64,000 nt of DNA, taken from contig NC_063044.1 of the NCBI RefSeq assembly GCF_018812025.1, positions 71,012,374 to 71,076,373 on the forward strand. Direction: 5' to 3'. Shown one piece after another: positions 46,331-58,299 of the stretch. The DNA comes from Megalobrama amblycephala. Its lineage: Eukaryota > Chordata > Actinopteri > Cypriniformes > Xenocyprididae. Numbering within the stretch: the stretch's first letter is position 1; each line of letters begins with the position of its first letter. Under the pieces are notes generated by a model. That model made no database searches. It saw nothing but the letters and a program-made list of their open reading frames with translations, and was not told the origin of the DNA. Position numbers and translations under genes: made by a program.

Positions 46331-47334
46331 TAAAGGCTCCGGTATACTTCAAACGAAATCGAAGAAAGAACTGATGTGACGTCATTTCGAACAAGATCAG
46401 GCCAAAACAAAGTTCGTTTTGTGTTCTTTTTGGAAGTTCGAAACAGCTTGCCAAAGCAAACTTTCAGGAAAAGTTCATTCCAGCACCAAAACACCTTCGT
46501 ACTACCATTGGTCAGTGACGATAACATAACAGGAGGTGTGCGCTGAGGCTCCGCCTTCACTCGCGTGGACCACTGACTCATTTGATCTGTTGAGTTTGTT
46601 CAGATAAGATCGGGTGAAAACATGAACAGGCTAGATAGCTGCTTTATAGTACAAAATGAAGTTGTGCTTGTAAAAAATGAGGCACTAACACTGTTTTTCA
46701 TGTTTGATAAAGCTGCTTGATTTTAAGCAATCCATTGAATAAAGTGCTATATGAAGATGCGACGTGACTGGAGTGCTACTTTGGAACTTCGGTAAAGTTG
46801 GTTTTATATTGGCACATTCGGACATCCGTATTCAATAGCCTTGTTAATCACACTACATTGGACATTCAGTGGACATTCACAAATAAATATGCCATTAAAA
46901 CAATATTTGCCTATTTTGATCGACTGTGAAAAATGTTGTAAGTTGACAATCGTTGGTTGTCAATATCATGTCGCTGCTTAAAATTCGCAAACATTAATTT
47001 ATTGCACATTTATTGGAAAGTTGAATTTATCAGAAGGCCGAATGTGCGAATATAAAACCAACTAGTGCTAACATTCCCATGCTGTTATGATCAGACGCTT
47101 TTCTTATGCTTTCTATAATAAATGCTTACTGTTTTCTCATTTTTGTTGTGTTTATTTTGTTACTGTGAAGAAAGTGCACAGCACATATTTACATATTCAT
47201 CTAAACGTCGATCTTAGCAGTGTGGGCGGCGTCAGATCGTTTACAGTATATCTCTGGTCACACGTTTCGAACTTCGTTTTACCCCTAAACGAAGAACGAA
47301 AAAGAAGTTTGTTTCAAATACACCGGAGCCTTAA
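46331..47334. mobile_element. PIF/Harbinger-like MITE with TAA duplication
   Basis: AGGCTCCGGTATACTTCAAA at 46334 and TTTCAAATACACCGGAGCCT ending 47331 are inverted ends; TAA flanks both sides (46331-46333 and 47332-47334), a PIF/Harbinger-type 3-bp site. The inner ends repeat CGAA/TTCG words. Frames at 46171-46581 and 47087-47386 belong to it and are not genes. A further element is nested at 46797-47062. Confidence 0.75.
46797..47062. mobile_element. nested MITE, 266 bp
   Basis: GTTGGTTTTATATTGGCACA with following TTCGG, and CCGAATGTGCGAATATAAAA with following CCAAC, are inverted ends. It lies inside the element at 46331-47334. The flanking duplication is not clear. Confidence 0.65.
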
Positions 47335-49726
47335 CAGTATAAATATTTATACAAATCATTTTTGGTTCGCCATTCATGTGTACTGAATAAATGTGGTTTT
47401 TAAACCATCATCACAATCATTTCAGTGATTTGTTTTGAAAAGAAAATTTCTGAAAAGAAGCAAAACTTTGTTTTAGTTGATGTTCTTTTGTAGTTCTTGT
47501 TCATGGTCTTTGTAGTTCTTTTTGATCATGCTAATTATTTCCGAATGTGTTGCTTGTTATTTGCTCAGTTATTTAACCATGTGCTTGTGTGGGTTATTGT
47601 TTGTTTGTTTGTACGTGTGCCTTTCATGTGGTTATGTATCAAGGTCTTAAACCTACATGTCATGTGTTTTATTGGTCAAGTTATGGACATGTCTCATGAT
47701 CGGAGCAATTAAACACCTTTTTTATCTTCATATAGATCCAGACTATTGTTTGATTTTGTTGAGGCCACATTATAATGTAGTTTATTACTGGTTCAGTGAG
47801 GAGTTGTGTCTTGAATTGATAAAACATTCTCTTGAACAAAGGTAAATAAAGCTGCTGTTGATGTTTTAATATTGTATTATTCTTAAAAAACAAAAGAGGA
47901 TATTTTGTGAAATGTCTTTTTTTGTTTTTTGGTCCATACATTAAAAGTCAGTTGGGTCCAATATTTTTCACATTGGATGACATGAGGGCGAGTAAATGAT
48001 CAGTTTTGAGTGAACACTTTAATTCATCCGATCACACCACGGCCATCTTAATTCCCTCTGTCAGTGCTGTCTCATGCTGGTGAGTGCTGCGAGATGTCTG
48101 CACCTTTCTGTTCATTCCTAGAAGTCATGTGGGTGATGTGGTCACGGGTGTGATGAAGAGGCGGGTGTTTGTTCAGGTTGGAGGCAACAGTGAATGCAGG
48201 TCTTTTGTGTGGCTGATAGCTGTGACTTTCATCAAGAATGGTGGTCATGTGTTGAGTTATGATTGAAAACTTAAATCGCACATGTTTGCATGCTTAAATA
48301 TAAGCCTACCTCACTTTTGTCTGTAAATGTGAGCTTGTTCAGTGTTGCAGGTCAAGCAGAAGCATAAAAAAGAGTTAACAGAGTTTCACCACACACAACT
48401 TTAACTGAAGCTAAAGCCAAATACCACAGCCGTCTTCATGTTTCATTTAAAAAGTGGTTATTAATGTTTTGTACTGTATTTTTTTTCTGAGAAGCATCAC
48501 GCTTCAGATCTTCTGATCCTGCAGGTAAGAAATATCTTCACACAGACTCAACAACCGTATCGTTGCCAAATTGATTTTATCCTGATTATCTGAGATGGTG
48601 TGGTTCATATCGACATGTTTCTTTGAATTTTAGGGAGTTTCCCCCAAATCAAAACATGGTAAGTAATGTGTCACTGAAAGTAATTATATGACCATCATTT
48701 TCATCACCTTCTGACCTGTTATAGCCTAGGTGACATGAATAGATAACAATGAGTGTGTTAGAGGAAGTGTTGAGGTTAATTTGGTGACAGAAACCGCAGT
48801 TAGACTCACACTTCATCTCAACATTTACTAATACATTATTACAATAAAAAGTTGTATCTGTTAACATTGGGTAATGTTCAGTGTTTTACACACACTGGTC
48901 ATCAGTAAAGCTGATCTGATGGATGTTCAGGAGACACTACAGTATATTTTCTCATCAGTAGAAGAGACTGGGATTGTTGTAACATTTTGGCGCTTTTCAT
49001 CTCAAATTTTGAGCATTTTCTCACAATCATCTGCTATAAAGTTATTTTGAAATGTAAAGCATTCATAAACTGTTCAAAGGATAGAATAAAAAGTCTGCAA
49101 ATATATTCGGTTGATTAGTAAAGCACTATGTGCATGTTTAAAACTATGTGCAATTTTACTCTATCCACCTTTCATGCATACCACTTGTGTTTCTTTACCA
49201 CTTGGCATTTCCCCCAAGCAACACATGATGAGTAATAAGTTCCCTCAGCACTGTGCAAGAAAGACAAGATACACAGCTGTAAAGATGTGAGGCAACAAAA
49301 GACCTGCAAGTGATGTTACCACCTTAAACAAGAATGAAAACTTTATAGACCAACATATTTGACTCAATATCTATCGTATAAACATATTTTAGATCACCAC
49401 AGTCACTGAAATACACAACAAATACAGACAAGTTACCATGATACCACCAAATATATTTGCTAAAGATATAATTACAGTTCTGACCACTCATTAACATGCG
49501 GCTCTCATGTGTCACTGTACATAAGCAGGAGAATCTGCTGTTCTTGATTTTCCTCCTCTGAAGACAGTTTACGTGAATACACTTTTGTTGGTCTTGTTTT
49601 GTATGTCTACACAAAGACTTTTCAACCCCACATAAAAACTTGTTCTTATGGCACTTTTGCGTACATGCAGTTAGTCAAAACTTATTCGAGTTTGTTGCTA
49701 GAGTATATTAGTCATATACATTGCAA
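47335..49726. other. no confident gene; repeat tails and two candidate exons
   Basis: A common repeat tail lies near 47970-48010. Two short stretches look spliceable: about 48493-48530 (TTCTGAG/AAGCATCACG...CCTGCAG/GTAAGA) and about 48634-48659 (AATTTTAG/GGAGTTTCCC...AACATG/GTAAGT). They could be spare tail exons of gene A or remnants of another copy. No frame links them. Confidence 0.3.
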
Positions 49727-49754
49727 ATGGCGTCGAGCTGTAAAACGCTTCCTG
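49727..49754 (+). pseudogene. leader exon copy 4
   Basis: ATG GCG TCG AGC TGT AAA ACG CTT CCT G with donor GTAGGA: MASSCKTLP, 28 nt and phase 1, the same length and phase as the leader at 37013. No ISRE and no matching continuation exon are visible. It lies 2 kb upstream of gene B. Confidence 0.5.
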
Positions 49755-50039
49755 GTAGGAGAATGTCCTTCTACACTGTAAAAACAATTACTGCTCAAGG
49801 GAAGCCAAACATCGCAGTCTGTGACGTAACATTTCAATTCCCCAATAAAATCTCTGTATTTCAGCCCGTTATTCGACTGCGCACTGGTTGACTGAAGCAC
49901 GGGTGCGCGCATAACCTGTTGTGTTGACTTTAGTTGACTTCTGATAGACATCATGCGAGTGAACTGAGACGGGGAGTGCCCCGCAGGAACATGCCCATAT
50001 ATGAGTGATGATGTATGATTCTACAAATCGCCGCACAGA

Positions 50040-50762
50040 CAGTAAATCAGACTCTTTCTGAGAGCTGCAGCAGCCCATCATCACCTAAACACCGGATCCC
50101 CGTGCTGCAGGTATGGCTACTAACCTGGATTCAGTAATAAAAATGGAATTTGCTGTATAACGTGGAATAACAACTGTTATTATTATTATTTTTAAAGGAA
50201 TGATATGTTATGGAATCAAAAAGCGTTAGCATATTTTGATACTCTTACTGTTTTGGATAGGCTAAATTAATTGTCTAGTGTACGTGTATAGTGTACATTG
50301 TATACTGAAGCAGCTCCAATGTAGTGATCTATAGCCTACCTTGAAGTGTGTAACTCACAGCAGCAGGACTGACTTCAGTTCAGTGTGAAACTGTCTGTAC
50401 TTTCCTTCTCTCCACTTCATCTAAGAAACGCGCTTTAATATATCCAGGAGATTTCAGGAGAGGAGTAGCCTAATTCTGCTCTCTGCACCCAAAGATTCGG
50501 TAAACTTGTGATTTACATTTAAATACACTTCAACTGTGAGCCGTTTCTGTGATTTGCAGGTTCTTGCGTGTGACTCGAGGTAAATCAGTGAGTCTTTAAT
50601 CCACTCGATACTCGATATTTACCTGCTTTGTTTATAAAAATTCATAGCTAATAAGTGTGAGTCCTGCTGTGTAAACTGTCATTGTCCATTCATTCAAACA
50701 GCGAGTCGCGGTCAGTTTCGTAAAAACTAAACTGTTGGACAAGTGAAATAGCTACATGCATG

Positions 50763-50797
<35 letters not shown>

Positions 50798-51088
50798 GCT
50801 CAAGTTCTAAAAGAAGTGACAGTTATTCGTTCTTCCAGTGTATTGTCATGTCTTCAGTTCCCGCAGCTGTGACTCATGATCTGCAAATTGAGATTTTTCA
50901 TCTCGCATGCGTGCACGCGCCAGGCCAATAGGCTATTATGCAAGAACATCTGAGATACAGGGAAATTATGTGTGCGACACTGATTCTCGGAATTACAGCA
51001 CTTGTTTTGTTTTGTTTTTTTCTCCCGCAGACAATACACACTGACAGCTGATCACATCGTCAGTTTTCACTCAGTTTCTGCAGTTACG
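50040..51088 (+). promoter_or_regulatory. probable 5' untranslated exons of unknown gene B
   Basis: A GC-richer stretch ends in a donor at 50110 (GTGCTGCAG/GTATGG), comparable to the 5' exons of copies A and C. A second well-formed exon, 51031-51088, has acceptor TTTTCTCCCGCAG and donor ACG/GTAAGT. Neither has an ATG in frame with the coding exon. A CA repeat lies at 50767-50794. The assignment to gene B is inferred from position. Confidence 0.45.
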
Positions 51089-51390
51089 GTAAGTGCTTTT
51101 AAATCACGAGTTTTTTTTTAAAAATTATTATTATTTATATTTGCCGTTATATAAATATTTACCGAACTAGTAGGCTATTATAAGATGTTCGATGCTCTGA
51201 GTCTAAATAAAGTGCCGTGATGTTCCTGTGCAAATAGCCGGGGAAGGTCTCTGTTTAAATTATCAAGTTATAGTAAAAATCGTGTGCAAACATGCTGATA
51301 ATAACTGGGAAGGTTATTTTTTTTTTAACTTTCATTCTGTCCAAACCGGCAATTTGCATTAATTTATGTTTTAGTGTAAAATACATGTAG

Positions 51391-51595
51391 GGGAGAGCGG
51401 GGTTGGTTGGCACACTTTTCACTCTCTGTCATATTTCTCAGTCATGCTATATGTGAAAATAGTCTAACCAGTATCAACTGAAAGGTTATGATCTCAACTA
51501 ATCAACAGATATATTTAATGTTCTCGAATGATTCCTATTTCCTTTAAAATTCATCATTAATTCATGTTGTGCACTTGTGCCAACCAGCCCCCATT
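51391..51595. mobile_element. short MITE in gene B intron
   Basis: GGGGAGAGCGGGGTTGGTTG at the left and TGTGCCAACCAGCCCCCATT at the right form inverted ends, with an AT-rich centre. It is related to the repeat at 8310-8720. Confidence 0.5.
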
Positions 51596-51766
51596 TGATT
51601 AATTTAAGAAAAATTTAAGAAGGTGAGGCCAAAACTTTCACCACTTTAAATGCACATCATTGCACCTTTCCACGTGTTTTTAAATGTTTGCTCTAATAAT
51701 ACACTTGTATATAATATGCAATAATTAGTTCTGTGATTTGTACAACAGCTTCCTCTGAGTTGAAAC

Positions 51767-53637
51767 ATGTACAACATCTCTGTGTCGTGTGAAGAGATTC
51801 AGACTGCAGATGGTTTTGTGTTCAAACTTCCTCCTGATTCACTGAATCAAACACACAATAGAGACTGTGAGCAGTTCTGGTTCTCAGGGGTGAGTGTGTG
51901 TTTCTGTCCTCAAACTACAATATTACACACACACACACACACATTATTTGATTGTCTTTTATTTGTTTAGGATCAGTGTGTAGCAGATCCAATGAATCCA
52001 CACAAACTGATAGATCCTGTGACGTCTGTCTCGTTGGATCGTATCGTCACGTCTCGCTGTGTGAATCTGATTCATGAGATCATCTGTGATGCTTCAGGAG
52101 TAAATCAACTCAGTCTCTCTCTCAACACATCATTCATCTGATTTCATATTTAATCTTTCATTAACACTACATCTAATGCTTCTTTCTTTCATTACAGTCT
52201 CTTCACAGTCATAAGACCATGTTCAGAGGTGAGACAGTAAAATACAACAATTAGAGATGCTTGATATATTGCCACCATCATATTGGTATAAGCAGATATA
52301 CTGTATGTTCATTTTTAATGATATCATTATTCGGCCCGAATTGATATACTAAAGTTAATAAATAATGTATTATTTCCTTCAACTGAGACACTTCAGATGA
52401 ACACTGTTCACCATGATAGTTTTGAAGTGAATCTGTCCTGATTCAGATCAAACTCTGTGTTGAATTGAATCTGTTCTGATTCAGATCAAACTCTGTGTTG
52501 AAGTGAATCTGTCCTGATTCAGATCAAACTCTGTGTTGAATTGAATCTGTTCTGATTCAGATCAAACTCTGTGTTGAAGTGAATCTGTCCTGATTCAGAT
52601 CAAACTCTGTGTTGAAGTGAATCTTCTGTAAGCGAATCATGATGATTATGAATGTGTTTTTCAGTGAGGAATGAAACTGCAGCGACTCTAAACTCAGGTG
52701 AGTTTCAGCTAATAAACGAATTCACTAATAAAACGCTGATTCAGATTCAGACTCAATCCAGTTTGAATGTGAACAGGCCTTTGTTTTCTGTCATATTGTC
52801 TGATGTTTGTGATCATTGTGTGTTTTAAAGATGTTCTGGATGAAGTGACTCCGTCTCTCCAGCTCTCAGGTAAAACATCAAGAGCTTTAAACCCTTTAAA
52901 ATCTAATATTGATTCATCATTGTTATGAATATAATTTCACTAGTTTATGTATTTATGATTTTATTGTCTATATGGCTTGTATAGATCAGTTGTGGTGGAT
53001 TTCTGTTCTCTTGATATTCTTTCTTCTGGCATTTCTCTGTTTCACGCTGACAAAAAAGATCTTCAGGTGAGTCCAGAAGCTTTAATTGTGTCAGAGAGAC
53101 TTCAAAATAGATTTTAAAAAGCTCAATTATGATTGATATAAACCATGACTAACAATGAGTGAAATGATAATTTATGATTTGACCTCTTTTATCTGTAGTC
53201 ATATTTAATGATGATTAAAGATTTTAAGGCAGTGGCTTAAAATCTTAAAAATCTCCCTGAATAAATATAAAGTACTTTGGTGAATATAATAATATTTAAT
53301 AATAAGTGTTGATCTGTTCTCAGATGTTTTCCAAAGGCAGTGCCATCCGTCTGCAATGATTTAGACAAGAGGTGAGTGAATCAAACTGAGAGAAAGACTG
53401 AGACTTTTACTGAATCTCACAGATGGACTATGATTTATTCTGATGTGCTTATGATTATGTGTTTCTATCAGGGATCCTGAATCTGACGGGACTCTGATGA
53501 AGGTCAAATCTGATTCACTGAATCACTCTGAACCTGACGGGACTCTGATGAAGGTCAAATCTGATTCACTGAATCACTCTGAATCTGATGGGACTCTGAT
53601 GATGCTCAGGTCTGAAGCTCACTCTGAATCTGAATAG
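51767..53637 (+). CDS. unknown membrane protein, family copy B
   Basis: Eight coding exons with consistent phases: 51767-51889 (MYNISVSCEEIQTADGFVFK...), 51971-52099 (DQCVADPMNPHKLIDPVTSV...CVNLIHEIICDASG), 52198-52228, 52665-52697 (VRNETAATLNS), 52831-52869 (DVLDEVTPSLQLS), 52985-53066 (helix WWISVLLIFFLLAFLCFTL then TKK), 53324-53371 and 53472-53637. The product is 216 residues. An in-frame stop just before the ATG fixes the start, and no signal peptide follows it. Sequons NIS, NQT and NET precede the helix, suggesting a type III (outside-N) protein. The tail is built of 17-residue repeats (ESDGTLMKVKSDSLNHS). It is the most complete of the three copies. No known family is recognised; a receptor or adaptor role is possible. 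Confidence 0.7.
51922..51941. repeat. (CA)n microsatellite, gene B intron 1
   Basis: CA run at the place that corresponds to the CA repeats of copies A and C. Confidence 0.85.
52425..52630 (+). repeat. 38-bp intronic minisatellite, gene B
   Basis: About 5 units, with alternating variants (GAATTGAATCTGTTCTG and GAAGTGAATCTGTCCTG), in the same intron as in copies A and C. The alternation suggests growth in two-unit blocks. Confidence 0.95.
53476..53600 (+). repeat. 51-bp coding repeat in gene B tail
   Basis: The unit GAATCTGACGGGACTCTGAT plus 31 more bases occurs about 2.5 times in frame, each giving E(S/P)DGTLMKVKSDSLNHS. Units are nearly identical, so the expansion is recent. Confidence 0.95.
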
Positions 53638-53829
53638 ATTCTGATGAAAGTGCATTAAGGTTAAGACCATTTTCTCTGACATTTGACATGACATATTCTC
53701 TGACATCTTTGACTTTTTAGGGTTAACTGGCCCACACTAAACTTGTTTAACATAGTGAACGATTTCAGGAAGAGTCACCTGATCAAAAAGTTATGTTAAG
53801 AACGTAGGGAAGGGTTCGTAAATGTACTC

Positions 53830-53871
<42 letters not shown>

Positions 53872-53874
<3 letters not shown>

Positions 53875-55504
53875 TGTTTACGGAAAGTATTCAGATCTCC
53901 TTAAATTTTTCACTCTTTGTTATATTGCAGCCATTTGCTAAAATCATTTAAGTTCATTTTTTTTCCTCATTAATGTACACACAGCACCCCATATTGACAG
54001 AAAAACACAGAATTGTTGACATTTTTGCAGATTTATTAAAAAAGAAAAACTGAAATATCACATGGTCCTAAGTATTCAGACCCTTTGCTCAGTATTTAGT
54101 AGAAGCACCCTTTTGATCTAATACAGCCATGAGTCTTTTTGGGAAAGATGCAACAAGTTTTTCACACCTGGATTTGGGGATCCTCTGCCATTCCTCCTTG
54201 CAGATCCTCTCCAGTTCTGTCAGGTTGGATGGTAAACGTTGATGGACAGCCATTTTTAGGTCTCTCCAGAGATGCTCAATTGGGTTTAAGTCAGGGCTCT
54301 GGCTGGGCCATTCAAGAACAGTCACAGAGTTGTTGTGAAGCCACTCCTTCGTTATTTTAGCTGTGTGCTTAGGGTCATTGTCTTGTTGGAAGGTAAACCT
54401 TCGGCCCAGTCTGAGGTCCTGAGCACTCTGGAGAAGGTTTTCGTCCAGGATATCCCTGTACTTGGCCGCATTTATCTTTCCCTCGATTGCAACCAGTCGT
54501 CCTGTCCCTGCAGCTGAAAAACACCCCCACAGCATGATGCTGCCACCACCATGCTTCACTGTTGGGACTGTATTGGACAGGTGATGAGCAGTGCCTGGTT
54601 TTCTCCACACATACCGCTTAGAATTAAGGCCAAAAAGTTCTATCTTGGTCTCATCAGACCAGAGAATCTTATTTCTCACCATCTTGGAGTCCTTCAGGTG
54701 TTTTTTTAGCAAACTCCATGCGGGCTTTCATGCGTCTTGCACTGAGGAGAGGCTTCCGTCAGGCCACTCTGCCATAAAGCCCCGACTGGTGGAGGGCTGC
54801 AGTGATGGTGGACTTTCTACAACTTTCTCCCATCTCCCGACTGCATCTCTGGAGCTCAGCCACAGTGATCTTTGGGTTCTTCTTTACCTCTCTCACCAAG
54901 GCTCTTCTCCCCCGATAGCTCAGTTTGTCCGGACGGCCAGCTCTAGGAAGGGTTCTGGTCGTCCCAAACATCTTCCATTTAAGGATTATGGAGGCCACTG
55001 TGCTCTTAGGAACCTTAAGTGCAGCAGAAATTTTTTTGTAACCTTGGCCAGATCTGTGCCTTGCCACAATTCTGTCTCTGCGCTCTTCAGGCAGTTCCTT
55101 TGACCTCATGATTCTCATTTGCTCTGACATGCACTGTGAGCTGTAAGGTCTTATATAGACAGGTGTGTGGCTTTCCTAATCAAGTCCAATCAGAATAATC
55201 AAACACAGCTGGACTCAAATGAAGGTGTAGAACCATCTCAAGGATGAGCAGAAATGGACAGCACCTGAGTTAAATATATGAGTGTCACAGCAAAGGGTCT
55301 GAATACTTAGAATCATGTGATATTTCAGTTTTTCTTTTTTAATAAATCTGCAAAAATGTCAACAATTCTGTGTTTTTCTGTCAATATGGGGTGCTGTGTG
55401 TACATTAATGAGGGAAAAAAATGAACTTAAATTATTTTAGCAAATGGCTGCAATATAACAAAGAGTGAAAAATTTAAGGGGGTCTGAATACTTTCCATAC
55501 CCAC

Positions 55505-55506
<2 letters not shown>
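53872..55506 (-). mobile_element. Tc1-like transposon inserted in a TA microsatellite
   Basis: The inverted repeats are about 210 bp long (CAGTGTTTACGGAAAGTATT at the left, and its complement ending ACTTTCCATACCCACTG at the right). Each has an outer and an inner GTATTCAGAxC repeat, the IR/DR plan. TA flanks both sides. Size (1,635 bp), TA target and transposase agree with Tc1/mariner. It lies just 3' of gene B. Confidence 0.95.
54089..55130 (-). pseudogene. Tc1-like transposase, inactivated
   Basis: The N-terminal frame (55130-54759) has the paired-type helix-turn-helix (YKKISAALKVPKSTVASII) and a GRP linker. The C-terminal frame (54712-54089) has the DD34E catalytic core: Asp in [12 protein letters not shown], Asp in [11 protein letters not shown] and Glu in [11 protein letters not shown]. 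Length and order match a full transposase. Two lesions separate the halves: an in-frame TGA after GLYGRVA, and a one-base shift at an A-run near 54705. Both look like simple point decay, so the copy is young but dead. Confidence 0.92.
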
Positions 55507-55558
<52 letters not shown>

Positions 55559-55770
55559 TATACACATATACACACAGTTTATAGCCATACCGAAATGTAA
55601 TATATATGTACATATATGAAATATCAATATTCTGTATGTAATATATGCTCATATAAAGTAAAAACATATTAAACCTATTAGAAATTGGAATGATTTCATA
55701 TGTTGACATAAATATATCCCATATAAATATATATGTTTATGTATGCATAATACATATTTTGATATACACA
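55507..55770. repeat. TA/TG-rich microsatellite
   Basis: (TA)n from 55507 passes into CACACA and ATATGTATA-type sequence. Tyr/Ile-repeat frames on the minus strand are by-products. Confidence 0.85.
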
Positions 55771-56320
55771 ACAATCAGGCATAACATTATGAGCACTGAC
55801 AGGTGAAGTGAATAACACTGATTATCTCTCCATCATCTCTTCATCACGGCACCTGTTATTAGGTGGATATATTAGGCAGCAAGTGAACATTTTGTCCTCA
55901 AAGTTGATGTGTTAGAAGCAGGAAAAATGGTCAAGCATAAGGATTTGAGTGAGTTTGACAAGGGCCAAATTGTGATGGCTAGACAACTGGATCAGAGCAT
56001 CTCCAAAACTGCAGCTCTTGTGGGGTGTTCCCGGTCTGCAGTGGTCAGTATCTATCAAAAGTGCTCCAGTAAGGAACAGTGGTGAACCAGAGACAGGGTC
56101 ATGGGCGGCCGAGGCTTATTGATGCACGTGGGGAGTGAAGGCTGACCCATGTGGTCCGATCCAACAGACGAGCTACTGTAGCTCAGATTGCTCCAGAAGT
56201 TAATGCTGGTTCTGATAGAAAGGTGTCAGAATACACAGTGCATCAGTTTGTTGCGTATGGAGCTGCAGACCAGTCAGGGTCTCATGCTGACCCCTGGAAC
56301 TCTGTGGATCAGGCCTTTTC
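55771..56320 (+). mobile_element. truncated second Tc1-like element
   Basis: From ATG 55927 the frame reads [20 protein letters not shown], then [20 protein letters not shown], a transposase helix-turn-helix different from the one at 55130. After a stop, other frames continue with VRSNRRATVAQIAPEVNAGS and a degraded end. The catalytic core is missing. The left flank AATCAGGCATAACATTATGA is the usual lead of this Tc1 group. Confidence 0.75.
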
Positions 56321-58263
56321 CCTCCACACACAAACTTGCTTCTAGAAGCATTTTAGTAAATTGTGTGCATGATTTTGTAAATCGAGCGTGAAGAATCATG
56401 TCTCCACCATGGGCCACGGCGTGCAAGGTGAGTTTCATTTCTACAGCTCATCTAAAACTAAAGTTTCACATGAAATCAAGTGCCAGACAGAGACAGAGAA
56501 AACTCACTGCAGGCTGTGAACAACCACAACAAAAGGTTTCACCTCTTTCAGTCTAGCTAATCCCCAGATGATTTGTGTCCCAGACAGTCGATATATACAC
56601 TGTAGCTGAAAGCAGTAAACAAAAGTGTTAAGCGCTGAATATTGAAAGACATGTGCTTTATGGTACGAACCACTAAAGCCACACTTGTAGGTTTGGGCTG
56701 CACCATAATTTCTGCATGTATTTTTCATTAAGCATTATTTGAAGATGTATTTCCATCACCTGCCACACACTCAGTTCTGATGACCCGTAGATTCTGTGTC
56801 CTGCCGGCTGAGCAGCAGATGCCTCTGATTTCCTGTAGAATATCATATGCCTTCATCCAGCTTATCTTGATATTTGTACTCTGACTAACAGCTGTGAGAT
56901 ACTGATGATTCTACAAGATGATAATGATTCCCATTGAGCCACAAACAACACACCATCCCTACTGTCGGGAATCTACCGACTCATTTCTAACAATGAGGGA
57001 AATAATCAATGGTTGAGTACAACTTCCCCATGAGTCTCTTACATTACTTAAATGATGTATGAAATCTTGCATCATTCATGAAACAATATTGCTATTAATA
57101 ACAGACAATTTCTCAGACTGGCAAAAATAAAAATGGACTGTAAAGCAAAAGCAAAGGAAAGTACCCATTAAATAAAGAGCATTTGTGGCATTTGACCTCA
57201 CTAATAAACCTGTAGAGTTTGTATCATAGAGGGAATATTACTAACAGCAGGCGATTTGAATTCTGATAGATGTTGTCTTTAAATGTGTTATTAAATGATC
57301 AGTAAATTTACATGCAAAAATCATCCAGCAGACTTTTGAAGTTTTGTATTCCCGACCAGTCAGATTGACAGAGGGTCAAAAGTGCATTGTGGGTGTTGAT
57401 ATTTTTGGCAAGAGAGAACACCACAGCCAATTTGCTCAATCTAATGTAGCAAATAAATTATATAAATACACATTTCAACTGCACAGAAAGAAAAGTTTTA
57501 TTATATAAACCGCCCCTTTTACCCTTCAAGACCTGAAGGCTTTTTTAGAGATTTTTTCTTTCTGAGCGACACAAAAGTAAAGACTCATAACTCTTTTAAC
57601 ATCAAGCACGTCCCACTCTTTATATTCTCATTCATGCATTTCATCACTCTGAAGTGTCAATATTGCAGTACATTTATATATTGATATATGATATAGCAAA
57701 GTCTCTAATGATAGACATTTTATTTTGTGGTAACGATATATATCGTCCAGCCCTATGAATCACTGTAGTGAAATCCACTTTAATGCAATATAGTACAACA
57801 CTGTCAAAGAGAAAGACTCAAACTGTGTACGGTTTTACTGTCTTGTGATTTAAAGTCAAAATAAAAATGAGTTGTCTGAACCCGGCCGTGGTTGTTCGGT
57901 TTCTTTTGTTGTGTTTATTTAAGGTCAGATTGTTTAATTCAGCAAGATGTTCTTCTGCTTCAAAGCCTAGAGAGCTGCCTTCATAAATGACCAGAGAAAA
58001 CTCTCATCAATGTCCAGTTTCAAACAAAAAAGCTGATAAATATCAAAATAGTTTATTGGCATGACTGTTTACTTTCTATATTTCCCACGCAGCAATAACA
58101 CAGAATAAAAACAGAGGAACAATGTGCCGGTAATTATATGTACTAATATGCATGCTAATAAGCAACTAGTTAAAGACCCTAAAATAAAGTGTTTCCACTG
58201 TGACACATTATACCCAAAAATTCTTCATACAGTAAAATTGATCTTTGAGCAAGTTTTAAAATG

Positions 58264-58299
<36 letters not shown>

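Noticed and set aside
46171..46581. 136-codon minus-strand frame
   Set aside because: Overlaps a LINE tail and a Harbinger-like MITE; no domain and no splice sites.
55427..55709. Tyr/Ile repeat proteins on the minus strand
   Set aside because: Translation of the TA/CA microsatellite after the Tc1 element.
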